A stretch of 64,000 nucleotides of DNA from CAZHCA01 sp964530825 (GCA_964530825.1 CAZHCA010000013.1:70373-134372); one strand, 5' to 3'; positions 44,614 through 54,784 are shown, numbered from the stretch's first letter. Program-made: numbers and translations. Notes: generated by a model not told the origin, from the letters alone.

Positions 44614-47600
44614 TCACTTTTGAGTTGCCTGGCTGCCTTCGGGAAGATCAATCCCCCTGGCCTTCAGTTGAGCGGCCAACTGGGGAATATCTTTTTCCAG
44701 GAGCCGCTCGCCTGCGCGGAGTTGGGCTTGAAATTGCTGCTGCAAATCCTCCAATCGATCGTAGCAACCCGCTGTAGGACGAGCATATTGACTGTTTACT
44801 ATAGAGTAAAGGTAAGCTATCTGATCGTCCAGCTTTGGAGGATAATTGATTGGATCCTGGCTACTTTCACTTTTGGTCTGGATGAGTTGTTCCTCCAATG
44901 CCGTTATCTGCGTCTGCAGCTCGGCAACCTGGAGTACCAGAGAAGACTGCGGATTCATGTCCTGCTTAGCGAGATCCAGGCGCGTCCAAGCGGAGCGCAA
45001 TTGCCCAATCAGATGGTGGCAAGCATTCAGAAGGTTTTTGGCCTCCATGGCCAGTTCGTACTGGGCGACTAAATCATTGGCACCTACCGTCCACCGTGGG
45101 TCTATACCTACTTCGAACGACTTCCGGTAGCGTTGGTCTCCAACCTGAAGCACCACCTGGTGGGTTCCAGGACGCGCATGTACCCCACCGGTATTGGCCA
45201 GAGAAAAAACGCTGCCTTCCTGCAATTGAGGTTTTTCGTATCTCAAATCCCACTCCCAACGATTGACACCGTTGCGCAGCCGAAGCATATCTGTTTCATC
45301 AGCCGCACGGTTCGATACCTGTACGCGCTCCTTCCCGTCAGGATCGATAATCGAAAGGCTAATTCGCCGCCTATCCACTAGGGAATCCGGAACAAAGAAG
45401 GTAATTAAAGCACCCCGAGGAGCGGGGTCAGGCTGTCCTTTGCCTCCTCCGTTTCCAAGTTGTGTAATCAATGCGGTATCGGGCGAGAAAAGTTGCACAT
45501 TTTCTGGATCCTGGTGATCGACCCATTCAGTCAGGAACGACAGATCATCCAGAATCCAAAAAGATCGGCCCTGGGTAGCAACCACCAGATCACCTTCCTT
45601 AAATTGCAGGTCAGTAATGGGAGTACGGGGTAAGTTTTGTTGAAAAAGCTGCCAACTAGCGCCGGTATTCCAGGACCAATACATACCATACTCCGTGCCG
45701 GCAAACAGCAGGCCTTTCCGGAAAGGAGCTTCCCGCACAACCCGCACAAAATGATCTTTGGGAATGCCGTTTTTCCCGTTAGTCAGTGCCGTCCAGTTAG
45801 CTCCATAATCGTTGGTCAAATAAACCAAAGGCCGGTAGTCCTGCTGCCGGTAACGATAAGCAGTAAGCAGTGCCCGGCCAGGTCCGTGGGCGGAAAGATC
45901 GATAGCATTGATGGTGGCTTCCTTGGGAAGTCCGGGCGGAGTGATATCACGCCAATCTCGACCGGCGTTGTGGCTGATGTGTAATCGCCCATCATCGGTA
46001 CCGGCCCAGAGGACACCTGCTTGGTGGGGAGACTCTTCAAAGGCAAAAATAGTAGTGTAGAGCTCGACCCCCGTATGATCGTGCTGAATGGGGCCGCCGG
46101 GAATATCATGATAAGCATCATTATTGGTGGTCAAGTCGGGACTGATTACCTCCCAGGTCTGACCGCCATCCGTGCTTTTGTGCACATATTGGGAGCAATG
46201 ATAGACTACATCCGGATCGTGGGGCGAGATGCGAATCGGCGCATTCCACTGGAAGCGGTAACGAATGTCGCGCGGGGCGGTACCGTCGTGCATCTGCGGG
46301 TATGCCGTGACATCGCGCTGGTGGTTGCGCCCACGGTCACGACGCGTAATTTTTCCAATATAATTGCCGGCATAGATAAGATCATTGTTGCGCGGATCGA
46401 CGGCAATATGACCGCTTTCTCCGCCGCCTACTGCATACCATTGTTGGTGGGGCGCCTGATCGGGCGACCATTTACTAGGCACCGAAATGGTGGAATTATC
46501 CTGCTGGGCTCCATATAACCGGTAGGGGAACGCCTGATCTGTAGCCACCCGGTAGATTTCGGCGGTCGGCTGATTATCTTGAGGGCTCCAGGTTTTTCCA
46601 TTGTTCAAGCTGACTGTTGCACCGCCGTCGTTGCCAACGATCATAAAATCAGGCTGAAGCGGATTGATCCACAAGGCGTGGTGATCGCTATGCGGACCAG
46701 TGATACGCTCGAAAGACTGACCGCCATCTTTAGATCGGAAAAAATGGACATTGCAAACGAAAAGCTCTTTCTCTTTGGTGGGGTGAGCAAAAATCCGGGA
46801 ATAATACCAAGCGCGCTGGCGAATATCGTGGTTGCGGTTAATCCGTTGGAAAGACTGGCCTCCATCTGTAGATTGGTACAAGCCCCCTTCCGGCTCGATG
46901 GTAGATTCCTGAATGACCCAAATGCGATCGGGATTGACCGGCGAGATGGCGATCCCGGGGCGGCCCAGCGTGCCTTGCGGAAGGCCGTTGGTCACCCGCG
47001 ACCAGTTGGTCCCTCCGTCTACGGTACGCCAAACACTGCTGGTTACCCCCCCGTCGATCAACGTCCAGGGCTTACGTGCTACCCGCCACATACCGGCGTA
47101 GAGCACCTCCGGATCTTCGGGATGCATGACCAGTTCGATCGCTCCGGTAGTATCATCGATATAGTGGATACGCTCCCAGTCTTTTCCGCCGTTGAGCGTC
47201 CGGTATATACCTCGGGTATCGCTAGGACCAAAGATATCGCCCAGCACGGCAACGTAAACATGGTCGGGGTCTTCGGGATGGAAGACGATGCGACCGATCT
47301 GTCCGGCATCCTTCAGACCGATATGCCCCCAGGTACGGCCGCCATCGATACTTTTGTAAATTCCTCGTCCCGGAGAAACGTTCCCGCGTGGATCGGACGA
47401 GCCGGTACCGACATAGATCACCGATTCATCAGAAGGTGCGACGGCGATCGCCCCGATAGAACCTACGGAGAAATAACCATCGGAGATATTGTCCCAGCTA
47501 TGGCCGGCATCGGTCGTTTTCCATACTCCGCCCCCACTCGACCCCATCAGGAAGGTGGCGGGCTGGCTGGGAAAACCAGCTACGGCACTTACCCGCCCAC

Positions 47601-47739
47601 CCCGGAAAGGCCCTACCAATCGGTAGGATAGCGCCTCGTAATCGGCCGGCTGCGGCTGGGCCGTTGCGGTCTGGCCTGCTGATAAGATCAAAAAAATCAG
47701 GAGGCGAAAGCTTGGGATCGTAAGTAATATTTTGTCCAT
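44614..47739 (-). CDS. Large BNR/sortilin-type beta-propeller secreted protein
   Basis: 1041 aa from ATG 47739, which gives a proper signal peptide (MDKILLTIPSFRLLIFLIL, ending TATAQ); an in-frame ATG at 47802 would add 21 residues. Residues about 30-750 contain many Asp-box/BNR repeats: GGVWKTTDAGHSWDNISDG, GIYKSIDGGRTWGHIG, GIYRTLNGGKDWERI, VWRTVDGGTNWSRVT and so on. These form one or two multi-bladed propellers. The C-terminal 250 residues include an Ig-like part and a helical, coiled-coil tail. The family includes sortilin-like and photosystem-assembly propellers and exported proteins of unknown role; catalysis is not evident. It starts 23 bp after the PlsC gene stop. Confidence 0.85.
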   Translation of the reverse strand: MDKILLTIPSFRLLIFLILSAGQTATAQPQPADYEALSYRLVGPFRGGRVSAVAGFPSQPATFLMGSSGGGVWKTTDAGHSWDNISDGYFSVGSIGAIAVAPSDESVIYVGTGSSDPRGNVSPGRGIYKSIDGGRTWGHIGLKDAGQIGRIVFHPEDPDHVYVAVLGDIFGPSDTRGIYRTLNGGKDWERIHYIDDTTGAIELVMHPEDPEVLYAGMWRVARKPWTLIDGGVTSSVWRTVDGGTNWSRVTNGLPQGTLGRPGIAISPVNPDRIWVIQESTIEPEGGLYQSTDGGQSFQRINRNHDIRQRAWYYSRIFAHPTKEKELFVCNVHFFRSKDGGQSFERITGPHSDHHALWINPLQPDFMIVGNDGGATVSLNNGKTWSPQDNQPTAEIYRVATDQAFPYRLYGAQQDNSTISVPSKWSPDQAPHQQWYAVGGGESGHIAVDPRNNDLIYAGNYIGKITRRDRGRNHQRDVTAYPQMHDGTAPRDIRYRFQWNAPIRISPHDPDVVYHCSQYVHKSTDGGQTWEVISPDLTTNNDAYHDIPGGPIQHDHTGVELYTTIFAFEESPHQAGVLWAGTDDGRLHISHNAGRDWRDITPPGLPKEATINAIDLSAHGPGRALLTAYRYRQQDYRPLVYLTNDYGANWTALTNGKNGIPKDHFVRVVREAPFRKGLLFAGTEYGMYWSWNTGASWQLFQQNLPRTPITDLQFKEGDLVVATQGRSFWILDDLSFLTEWVDHQDPENVQLFSPDTALITQLGNGGGKGQPDPAPRGALITFFVPDSLVDRRRISLSIIDPDGKERVQVSNRAADETDMLRLRNGVNRWEWDLRYEKPQLQEGSVFSLANTGGVHARPGTHQVVLQVGDQRYRKSFEVGIDPRWTVGANDLVAQYELAMEAKNLLNACHHLIGQLRSAWTRLDLAKQDMNPQSSLVLQVAELQTQITALEEQLIQTKSESSQDPINYPPKLDDQIAYLYSIVNSQYARPTAGCYDRLEDLQQQFQAQLRAGERLLEKDIPQLAAQLKARGIDLPEGSQATQK

Positions 47740-47762
47740 GAATCGTTTACGATTTAAAAAGC

Positions 47763-49076
47763 TTAGGTAGTCGGCGCAAAGGTCTCTTGATGTGCCGTCC
47801 ATTGATCAATTAACTGGCTTCGCAAACTCATTATTTTTTTCCGCGTCGATTCCGGTAACCGTTTCCACTTTTTATGGCCCCGGTACAGTGCTGTTGCCTC
47901 CCGGTAAACCAAGGTTAAATAACCCAGGAAGAAGCAAACCACTGCGCCCACAAATATCCACCAGGTTGTAAACAGGCTTACCACCAGCCAAAATATTGAA
48001 TAGAAAAGATAGGCACCCAGACCCACCGCCAACATCACCGGAGCGTAAAATTCGGTCCGTTTCACGTAGGTTGCTTTGATGTGATCGGCCAGTTTTGCTG
48101 GCAGGTAGTTGAAAAGATAGCCAATTGAGGCGGGAATGGCCAATAGAATTGCCCAGAGGGGACTCCACCACCGATAGGCGCTATTGGAGAAAAACAAATC
48201 CCTGTCCAGTAGCTGATGTTCGGCCAGTGCTTTAAAATACGGCTCAGCTCTTTCATTCAGCGCTTGTTTTTCGTCCTGTTGCATCAGCATAATGGCATCT
48301 GCAATGCGTTTTTCCCGGCGCAACGGCGCCTCTTGGTCGCTTAAGACCGGAAAAAGGGTCCAGTTCTGAACGGAACGACTGACGACCAATAGGCGCTCGA
48401 CCAGTAGCTCGTCCTCTTTATGTTCGATGTGGACGACATCCTTGAACATGGCGGTCTGGACATCCTTGACCAATTGATTAATAGCTACTGCTTTATCCTC
48501 CTGGTATGCACTCCAGTAGTCCCGCACGGGGATGGGATCGCCCGCATTGATCATCAGTTGCTCGCGGAAACGTTCGGAGTAAGTAAAGTTCACCCCCATC
48601 GGGACAACGACCAGATCGTGCATTTCTTTGCCCTGTTCCATTGCCTGAAAGGCCAGCCGTGCCAATCCTTTCTGTACCGGGCGCAGTTTTTTCTCGAAGC
48701 GCGTATGCCCCTCGGGAAAGATCATCACAATTTTTCCCTCGCGAAAGGCCTGGTAGCATTCTTCAAATGTCGATGCGTTGGTACGCAATCCGCGGAAGCC
48801 GCCGTCGCGAAAGCGCCAGATGGGCAGCATTCCGTACTGCCGCAGTGCCCAATTGGCCCATTTTTTCTCAAAAAAATCGCCGCGCACCAAGAAGTGCAGG
48901 GGGCGCGGATAAAAAACCGCCAAAACAGTGGGCTCCAGGAAGCCGGTCGGGTGGTTGGAAGAAATAATTACCGGCCGATCCTTAGGGATGCGATCCAGGT
49001 TAGACAGATAAATCTTTCGAAAAAACAACCAAATGGCCAGCCGGGCAAAGGGCCGGGTGAGATAGTACAAAACCAT
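47763..49076 (-). CDS. 1-acyl-glycerol-3-phosphate acyltransferase-like (PlsC) membrane protein
   Basis: 437 aa, longer than classical PlsC. The acyltransferase part covers about residues 20-230: the catalytic motif is NHPTGFLEP (H42), with glutamate where the subfamily usually has aspartate, and MIFPEGHTRFEKKLRPVQKG is the glycerol-phosphate-binding block. Residues about 300-390 carry hydrophobic helices (PLWAILLAIPASIGYLFNY, FYAPVMLAVGLGAYLFYSIF, LVVSLFTTWWIFVGAVVCFF), so it is an inner-membrane enzyme. It adds the second acyl chain in phospholipid synthesis, or acylates other lipids. It is upstream of the BNR gene on the same strand. Confidence 0.85.
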   Translation of the reverse strand: MVLYYLTRPFARLAIWLFFRKIYLSNLDRIPKDRPVIISSNHPTGFLEPTVLAVFYPRPLHFLVRGDFFEKKWANWALRQYGMLPIWRFRDGGFRGLRTNASTFEECYQAFREGKIVMIFPEGHTRFEKKLRPVQKGLARLAFQAMEQGKEMHDLVVVPMGVNFTYSERFREQLMINAGDPIPVRDYWSAYQEDKAVAINQLVKDVQTAMFKDVVHIEHKEDELLVERLLVVSRSVQNWTLFPVLSDQEAPLRREKRIADAIMLMQQDEKQALNERAEPYFKALAEHQLLDRDLFFSNSAYRWWSPLWAILLAIPASIGYLFNYLPAKLADHIKATYVKRTEFYAPVMLAVGLGAYLFYSIFWLVVSLFTTWWIFVGAVVCFFLGYLTLVYREATALYRGHKKWKRLPESTRKKIMSLRSQLIDQWTAHQETFAPTT

Positions 49077-49211
49077 AATCCGTCATCTACTTCGAGGCAA
49101 TACAAACTGATTACGCCATCCGGTAAAAATACTAAAAAAGTTGGTCAGCATAGCTGACGGGGTTTGTGCGAATCTTTCCCTTTGCAGGTAAAATACGTTA
49201 ATTTCCGCCCT

Positions 49212-50537
49212 ATGGGCAGAAAAAAGCACCTCATCGTGGTAGGCGGTCCCACCGCATCGGGGAAAACCAGCCTGGCTATCCGGCTGGCGCAGCATTACCG
49301 CACGGTCATTCTGTCGGCCGACAGTCGGCAATTTTTTCGCGAGATGAGCGTAGGCACGGCCAAGCCGACCCCGGAAGAGCGGAGGGCAGCCCCACACTTT
49401 TTTATCGATCATAAATCGGTAACCGAAGCGTATTCCGTGGGTGACTTTGAACGCGACGCTTTAGCCTTATTGGAAAACTTATACCAGGATCGCGATCTCG
49501 TCATCTTAGTCGGCGGCTCGGGCTTGTACATCAAAGCTGTTTGCGAAGGTCTGGACCCATTCCCCGCCGTGCCGGCCCCAGTGCGGGAGTCAGTAAAACA
49601 ACTCTATCAGGAAAAAGGCCTACCGGCACTGCAGCAGCGCGTTCGGGAACTCGACCCGGAGTACTACGCCGAGGTTGACCTCCAAAACCCACAACGCCTG
49701 ATGCGCGCCATTGCGGTTTGCCTGGCGGGCGAAATACCATTTTCACATTACCGAAAAGCTGCTCCCACACCACGGCCCTTCTTGCCCATCTACTTGGAAA
49801 TTACCTGGCCTCGGGCGGCCCTGTACCGGAGGATCGAGCGCCGGGTCGAAGCTATGTTGGAAGCCGGCCTGGTAGAAGAAGCGCGAAAGCTCTATCCATT
49901 GCGAGCGTACAATGCCTTGCAAACGGTGGGTTATGCCGAACTTTTTAAGTACTTCGACGGTGCAACCACCCTGGAGGCGGCCGTAGCGCTCATCAAACAA
50001 AATACACGCCGTTATGCCAAGCGACAGGGGACTTGGATGCGACGTCAGCCCTACTGGAAGCGGTTCGGGCTTCGCGAGCACGAGCTGGCGATCCGGTACG
50101 TAGAGGGTGTACGGGAATCCTCGATCCGGTGTGCGACCTACCGCACCTGGCCCAGGCACTTGAGCAAGGATATACTCCCTTCTTCGTCAGATAAAACCAG
50201 CGACACCGGCGTGATAGCCCTGGAGTCGGCGGGACAGACCAGCGCCCTGTTCCCCTTCATCCGCCGGCGCAAAGCACTCTACTTTTTACCCCCGATAGAG
50301 CAACAACCCATTGACGCGCACGGGCGGGCTATGCTCCTGCACCAGCTGAGCCGGCAAGTTGAATTCCCCGAAGTAGCCGGGCTTTTGCCGGCCCTTTGGG
50401 CAAGACAGGCTAAACAATTTGGCTTCGAGGCTGTATCTAAAGCAGATTTACATCCTGGCCGGCCGTTCGACCATTACCACCCGCCAATCCCGGTACAATG
50501 GATGCGGTGTAAACCGGTTGACCTATTGAATGATTAA
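49212..50537 (+). CDS. miaA: tRNA dimethylallyltransferase with a C-terminal extension
   Basis: 441 aa from ATG 49212, where MiaA normally begins (MGRKKHLIVVGGPTASGKTS). Residues 11-20 are the P-loop; ILSADSRQFFREMSVGTAKP carries the tRNA-site aspartate; the core ends near residue 300 after NTRRYAKRQGTWMRRQPYWK. MiaA transfers dimethylallyl from its diphosphate to A37 of tRNAs reading U-first codons. Residues about 301-441 are an added domain I do not recognise (for example LFPFIRRRKALYFLPPIEQQ and DLHPGRPFDHYHPPIPVQWM). Typical MiaA is about 300-310 residues, so the extension is unusual. It starts a plus-strand unit followed by a carrier protein and a thioesterase. Confidence 0.9.
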   Translation: MGRKKHLIVVGGPTASGKTSLAIRLAQHYRTVILSADSRQFFREMSVGTAKPTPEERRAAPHFFIDHKSVTEAYSVGDFERDALALLENLYQDRDLVILVGGSGLYIKAVCEGLDPFPAVPAPVRESVKQLYQEKGLPALQQRVRELDPEYYAEVDLQNPQRLMRAIAVCLAGEIPFSHYRKAAPTPRPFLPIYLEITWPRAALYRRIERRVEAMLEAGLVEEARKLYPLRAYNALQTVGYAELFKYFDGATTLEAAVALIKQNTRRYAKRQGTWMRRQPYWKRFGLREHELAIRYVEGVRESSIRCATYRTWPRHLSKDILPSSSDKTSDTGVIALESAGQTSALFPFIRRRKALYFLPPIEQQPIDAHGRAMLLHQLSRQVEFPEVAGLLPALWARQAKQFGFEAVSKADLHPGRPFDHYHPPIPVQWMRCKPVDLLND

Positions 50538-50545
50538 CCGCACCT

Positions 50546-51871
50546 ATGCATTTCTTAGCTACTGTTTTTGCAGGATACCGGCGCATCGAAAGGCCCATTC
50601 TTTGGGCCATTGCCGCCCAGTTTTGCATCCAGGCCGTTAACACTGCCTTTTTCCTGCTCCTCAATTATTACATGGACCAGGAAGGTTTTGCCGATTACGA
50701 AATTGCGGAGGTACTCTCCTACCGTTTCCTGGCGGTATTTTGGTTGGCTTTTCCTATCGGTTTATTAATCAAAGGGCGCAGGCTAAAGCCTTTTTTCTGG
50801 TTTGCGGCCTTCAGCGTACCTGTTTTTTCCAACCTGATGATCCTGGCTATTGGTCAGGGTTGGACAACCTTGCTCAACTGGGCCACCGTATTTTGGGGCA
50901 TTGGCTATACTTGTATGCAGATCACCATTCTGCCTTTCATATTGTTAAACGCTAAACCCAGTACCCACTCAGAAGCGTTCTCCTTGTCCTTTCTTTCTTT
51001 CAGCGGGACTATTTGCATAACGGGCGTGTTGTATACGCTCCTGCACAACGGCTTGCCGGCGATCTTCGATGAGCGTATGGTTCTGCAATTGGTAGCTATT
51101 TCATCCGGTCTAGCTATTTGGTTCATTGCCCAGATTCGCATCCGGGAAAAGCACTCCGATAAGATCGGACTGCAACAGGTGATGAGTGGTTACGACTGGG
51201 GCGCTATTTTTCGCGCCTTAATTCCCACTTTTATCATTGCCATCGGAGCGGGATTTACCATTCCGGTCATCAACCTTTTCTTCCTGAATATACACGGCGT
51301 TGAGTCGGAGTTGTTTTCCATACTAGGCGCAACCACCTACTTTTTGGTGGCCGGTGTGATGCTTTTCATGCCATTCATCAAACGGCGATTCGGCTACCGG
51401 ATCGCTATTACCCTATTTCAATCCATGGCGGTTTTCGCCCTATTCATGCTGGCTACCACGGAGTACTACCGCGACTGGTCAGTGGCTCTGCCGGTGGCCA
51501 TTTTTTTCTATATCATCCGGCAGCCGCTGATGAACGCGGCCGGTCCTATGACTTCTGAACTCGTCATGTACTACGTCGGAAAAAAGAATCAGGAGATCAT
51601 GAGCGCCCTCAATGCATCCATCTGGTCGGGTAGCTGGTTCATATCCATGAAGCTATTCGGTTGGATGCGCCAGCAGGGGCTCCCGTACGTTCAGATTTTT
51701 TTAATCACGGTTTTGCTTTATGCATGCGGCGTCACCTGGTACGCTTTTCTAATCCGATCATACCGGCGCCGCACGGGCAACACTGGCAAAGCTATTCCAA
51801 GCAAGCTTCCCCCTGTACAGGAACAACTGGAATTAGAAACTTCTAATCAAAATTATGGATACCGCAAATAG
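50546..51871 (+). CDS. MFS-type membrane transporter
   Basis: 441 aa with about 12 hydrophobic helices (e.g. PILWAIAAQFCIQAVNTAFF, FFWFAAFSVPVFSNLMILAI, IFRALIPTFIIAIGAGFTIP) arranged in two halves, as in the major facilitator superfamily. The second half starts near residue 225. The substrate cannot be told. It starts 8 bp after miaA and its last 17 bp overlap the next gene, so the three plus-strand genes are one transcription unit. A weaker alternative is a membrane protein of the same fold without transport activity. Confidence 0.75.
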   Translation: MHFLATVFAGYRRIERPILWAIAAQFCIQAVNTAFFLLLNYYMDQEGFADYEIAEVLSYRFLAVFWLAFPIGLLIKGRRLKPFFWFAAFSVPVFSNLMILAIGQGWTTLLNWATVFWGIGYTCMQITILPFILLNAKPSTHSEAFSLSFLSFSGTICITGVLYTLLHNGLPAIFDERMVLQLVAISSGLAIWFIAQIRIREKHSDKIGLQQVMSGYDWGAIFRALIPTFIIAIGAGFTIPVINLFFLNIHGVESELFSILGATTYFLVAGVMLFMPFIKRRFGYRIAITLFQSMAVFALFMLATTEYYRDWSVALPVAIFFYIIRQPLMNAAGPMTSELVMYYVGKKNQEIMSALNASIWSGSWFISMKLFGWMRQQGLPYVQIFLITVLLYACGVTWYAFLIRSYRRRTGNTGKAIPSKLPPVQEQLELETSNQNYGYRK

Positions 51872-52295
51872 CATCTGGAAACATCCGATTGACCTGACCG
51901 TCCTACAGCAAATAAATCAGGGGACGCTGGGCGAGCACCTGGCGATCGAATACGTGGATTCTGGCCCTGACTTTCTTACGGCCCGCATGCCGGTCGATGA
52001 GCGCACCAAACAACCCGACGGATTGTTGCACGGAGGTGCCTCTGTCGTGCTGGCCGAGACGCTGGGCAGCGTAGCTTCCGTACTCTGCCTGGCGGACCCC
52101 ACCCGGCAGACTGCCGTGGGCGTGGAAATCAACGCCAATCATCTGCGACCGGCTATCAAAGGCTACGTTTACGGAACGGTACGTCCCATTCGATTGGGCC
52201 GAAGCATGCATGTCTGGAATATCGAAATCCAGGATGAGCAAGAAAAATTGATTTGTGTCAGTAGATTAACAATAGCGGTGATAAGTCGGCGCTAG
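51855..52295 (+). CDS. Hotdog-fold acyl-CoA thioesterase (PaaI/MenI-like)
   Basis: 146 aa. The hotdog helix and active-site region reads QPDGLLHGGASVVLAETLGS (HGG with E as the catalytic acid), followed by VGVEINANHLRPAIKGYVYG, as in the PaaI/YbdB/MenI group. It hydrolyses an acyl-CoA; menaquinone-precursor or phenylacetyl substrates are both possible. It overlaps the end of the transporter gene by 17 bp. Confidence 0.9.
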   Translation: MDTANSIWKHPIDLTVLQQINQGTLGEHLAIEYVDSGPDFLTARMPVDERTKQPDGLLHGGASVVLAETLGSVASVLCLADPTRQTAVGVEINANHLRPAIKGYVYGTVRPIRLGRSMHVWNIEIQDEQEKLICVSRLTIAVISRR

Positions 52296-52372
52296 CTTCA
52301 GTGTTTTATCATTAAAGCATATTTTGCCAGTCAAAAGATTAGATTTCATTCAGAAACATTTTTGTACGTTTC

Positions 52373-54784
52373 ATGAAAAGCATCCTACCAATTCTGATCA
52401 TTTTCGTGATCAGCTATCTTCCTTTATGGACAACAGCTCAACCGGTTTCGCTCAATGCGCGGCTCGTCGCCAATGTCAACGAATTTCCGCAAGAGGAATA
52501 CAATGATATTTGGGGGTATGTCGATAGCACCGGACGCGAATATGCTATACTGGGCACCAAAGACGCCACCGTAATTTACAACCTGGAAAACCCCGCTGAG
52601 CCGGAACGTATCGCCCGGGTACCGGGTTCCAATTCAATCTGGCGCGATATGAAGGCTTTTGGCAACTACGTTTATGTTACCACCGACCAGGGTACGGACG
52701 GCCTTGTGGTGATCAACATGTCGCAAGCACCCGATACCGTTACCTGGGAGTTCTGGCGCCCCCAGATCGACCTCAACGGCAATCCCACCCTATTACGGAC
52801 CTGCCACAACATCTACATCGATGAGCAAGGTTATGGCTACCTCTCGGGTTGTAACCTTAATAATGGAGGCGTATTGATTATTGACTTGTTTTCCGAGCCG
52901 GGACAACCGCAATTCGTCAGCGCAGCACAACCGGTCTATTCCCATGACAACTTTAGCCGGGGTGATACCATCTGGAGCGCTGATATTTTCGCGGGCAGCT
53001 TTTCTGCTATCGATGTCTCGGATAAAATGAATCCCGTAACCCTGGCCAATCAGCCCACCAGCTCGGCCTTTACACATAACTGCTGGCTGAGTGGCGACGG
53101 GGATTACCTGTTCACAACCGATGAGCGGGCTAATGCTTTCATGGATGCCTATGATGTATCGGACCTCAGCAACATCCGCCGGGTCGACCAGTTTCAACCA
53201 GCAGATAGCCCGGGCACAGGTACTGTCCCACATAACGCACATTATCACGATGGCTATCTTTATACTTCTTGGTACACATCCGGAGTCCGGGTCATTGATG
53301 CTCACCGGCCGGAAAACCTAGTGGAAGTCGCCTTTTTTGACACCTGGCCGGGGTCCGACGGCGGTTTTAACGGTTGTTGGGGCGCTTATCCATTTTTGCC
53401 TTCCGGTTTACTATTGGCTTCCGATATTTCAACCGGGCTGTATGTATTCGAGATCGATTTAAAGCGAGCCGCCTACCTTGAAGGCACAGTGCAAGATGCA
53501 CAGTCGGGCCTAGCGCTGGAGGGCGTTTCGATCGACATCTTCTCCGACACCGAAACCAATACGGCGACCAGTAACTTATCGGGTGATTTCCAGACTGGAT
53601 TAAGTGAGGCCGGCACTTACCAGGTACGCTTTAGTCGCGAAGGGTATTACTCCGATACCCTAACCGTGACCCTCCTTGCTGCTGAAGTAACGGAACGCAA
53701 CGTTAACCTCGAGCCCATCCCGTCTACTTCGTTTACCGGCAACATACGCGTGGCCGGGAGCAATAATACCGTTATACCGGGAGCACGCATTTTCCTCGAA
53801 GGCGATCAAGGAGTCGCTGCAGCCATTGCCGACGGCGCGGGTAATTTCGTAATCGAAGATATTTTTCAGGGGGAGTACACCTTTTTTTCAGGCGCATGGG
53901 GTTACCGACAAAAAGCTGGCACTATCAACATCGGCAACGAAACCGAAATTATTGTCGAACTGGAGCCAGGATACGAAGATGACTTTATTTTGGACCTGGG
54001 CTGGCGGGTTGACGGTACGGCCACCAGCGGTACCTGGGAGCGGGGCGTACCGATAGGTACTGATTTCAATGGTCTGACCGCTAACCCAGGGGCCGACGTA
54101 GAAGGTGACTTGGGCGACCAATGCTATGTGACGGGGAATATGGGAGAAACGGCGGGCTTTGACGACGTAGATAACGGCACCACCGTATTAACTTCGCCCC
54201 CGGCCGACCTTACGACCCTGGAGCGTCCAACCCTTTCTTTCGACTACTGGTTTTACAATTCGGGTGGTCAATCTCCACCTGACGACGCCCTTACGGTAAG
54301 CATCGACAATGGGCGAGAAAGTGTTACCCTGGAAGTTTTCACTGAATCGGCCAGTGAATGGCGTTCGGTAGCGCCAATCGATCTCACAAGGCTTATCGAA
54401 ATCACCAACGATATGCGGATCAGTTTTTCTACAAGTGACCTGCAACCTAACGGGCACTTGGTGGAAGCAGCGATAGATCGCGTTCGCATTTACAGCGCCG
54501 TGCCGACTTCGGTCGCCGATCCCGCTATTAGGCAGGAATTAACGATCGTAGGCGCCAACCGCTTTTCAGGAAGTACGACCCTACGCTACGAGGCACAAAC
54601 GGACCTCCAGGATCTACACTTTATACTCTATCACCAAGATGGTCGCCAGCTGCAAAGTTGGAATCGATTGGGTGCTTCCGGACAAATCACGGTGGGCCAG
54701 AACGTCTCCCCGGGCATCTACCACCTGGCAGCCGTAGCAGGCAACCGATTGGTACATACGGTAGGTTTGGTAAAAGTAAATTAG
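52373..54784 (+). CDS. LVIVD-repeat (choice-of-anchor B) secreted protein with T9SS tail
   Basis: 803 aa with a signal peptide (MKSILPILIIFVISYLPLWT-TAQ). Residues about 35-365 hold LVIVD-type propeller repeats (ATVIYNLENPAEPERIARVP; GVRVIDAHRPENLVEVAFFD), in the form known as choice-of-anchor B proteins. Two carboxypeptidase-regulatory-like Ig folds follow (LEGTVQDAQSGLALEGVSID and FTGNIRVAGSNNTVIPGARI). A beta-sandwich covers about 530-700. The last about 80 residues are a type A T9SS sorting domain (LRYEAQTDLQDLHFILYHQD, then GRQLQSWN and GIYHLAAVAGNRLVHTVGLV). It should be exported by type IX secretion and anchored to the surface. Confidence 0.85.
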   Translation: MKSILPILIIFVISYLPLWTTAQPVSLNARLVANVNEFPQEEYNDIWGYVDSTGREYAILGTKDATVIYNLENPAEPERIARVPGSNSIWRDMKAFGNYVYVTTDQGTDGLVVINMSQAPDTVTWEFWRPQIDLNGNPTLLRTCHNIYIDEQGYGYLSGCNLNNGGVLIIDLFSEPGQPQFVSAAQPVYSHDNFSRGDTIWSADIFAGSFSAIDVSDKMNPVTLANQPTSSAFTHNCWLSGDGDYLFTTDERANAFMDAYDVSDLSNIRRVDQFQPADSPGTGTVPHNAHYHDGYLYTSWYTSGVRVIDAHRPENLVEVAFFDTWPGSDGGFNGCWGAYPFLPSGLLLASDISTGLYVFEIDLKRAAYLEGTVQDAQSGLALEGVSIDIFSDTETNTATSNLSGDFQTGLSEAGTYQVRFSREGYYSDTLTVTLLAAEVTERNVNLEPIPSTSFTGNIRVAGSNNTVIPGARIFLEGDQGVAAAIADGAGNFVIEDIFQGEYTFFSGAWGYRQKAGTINIGNETEIIVELEPGYEDDFILDLGWRVDGTATSGTWERGVPIGTDFNGLTANPGADVEGDLGDQCYVTGNMGETAGFDDVDNGTTVLTSPPADLTTLERPTLSFDYWFYNSGGQSPPDDALTVSIDNGRESVTLEVFTESASEWRSVAPIDLTRLIEITNDMRISFSTSDLQPNGHLVEAAIDRVRIYSAVPTSVADPAIRQELTIVGANRFSGSTTLRYEAQTDLQDLHFILYHQDGRQLQSWNRLGASGQITVGQNVSPGIYHLAAVAGNRLVHTVGLVKVN

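Noticed and set aside
46579..47631. 350-codon plus-strand frame within the BNR propeller gene
   Set aside because: The complementary strand carries clear repeated Asp-box motifs; the antisense frame has no recognisable domain.
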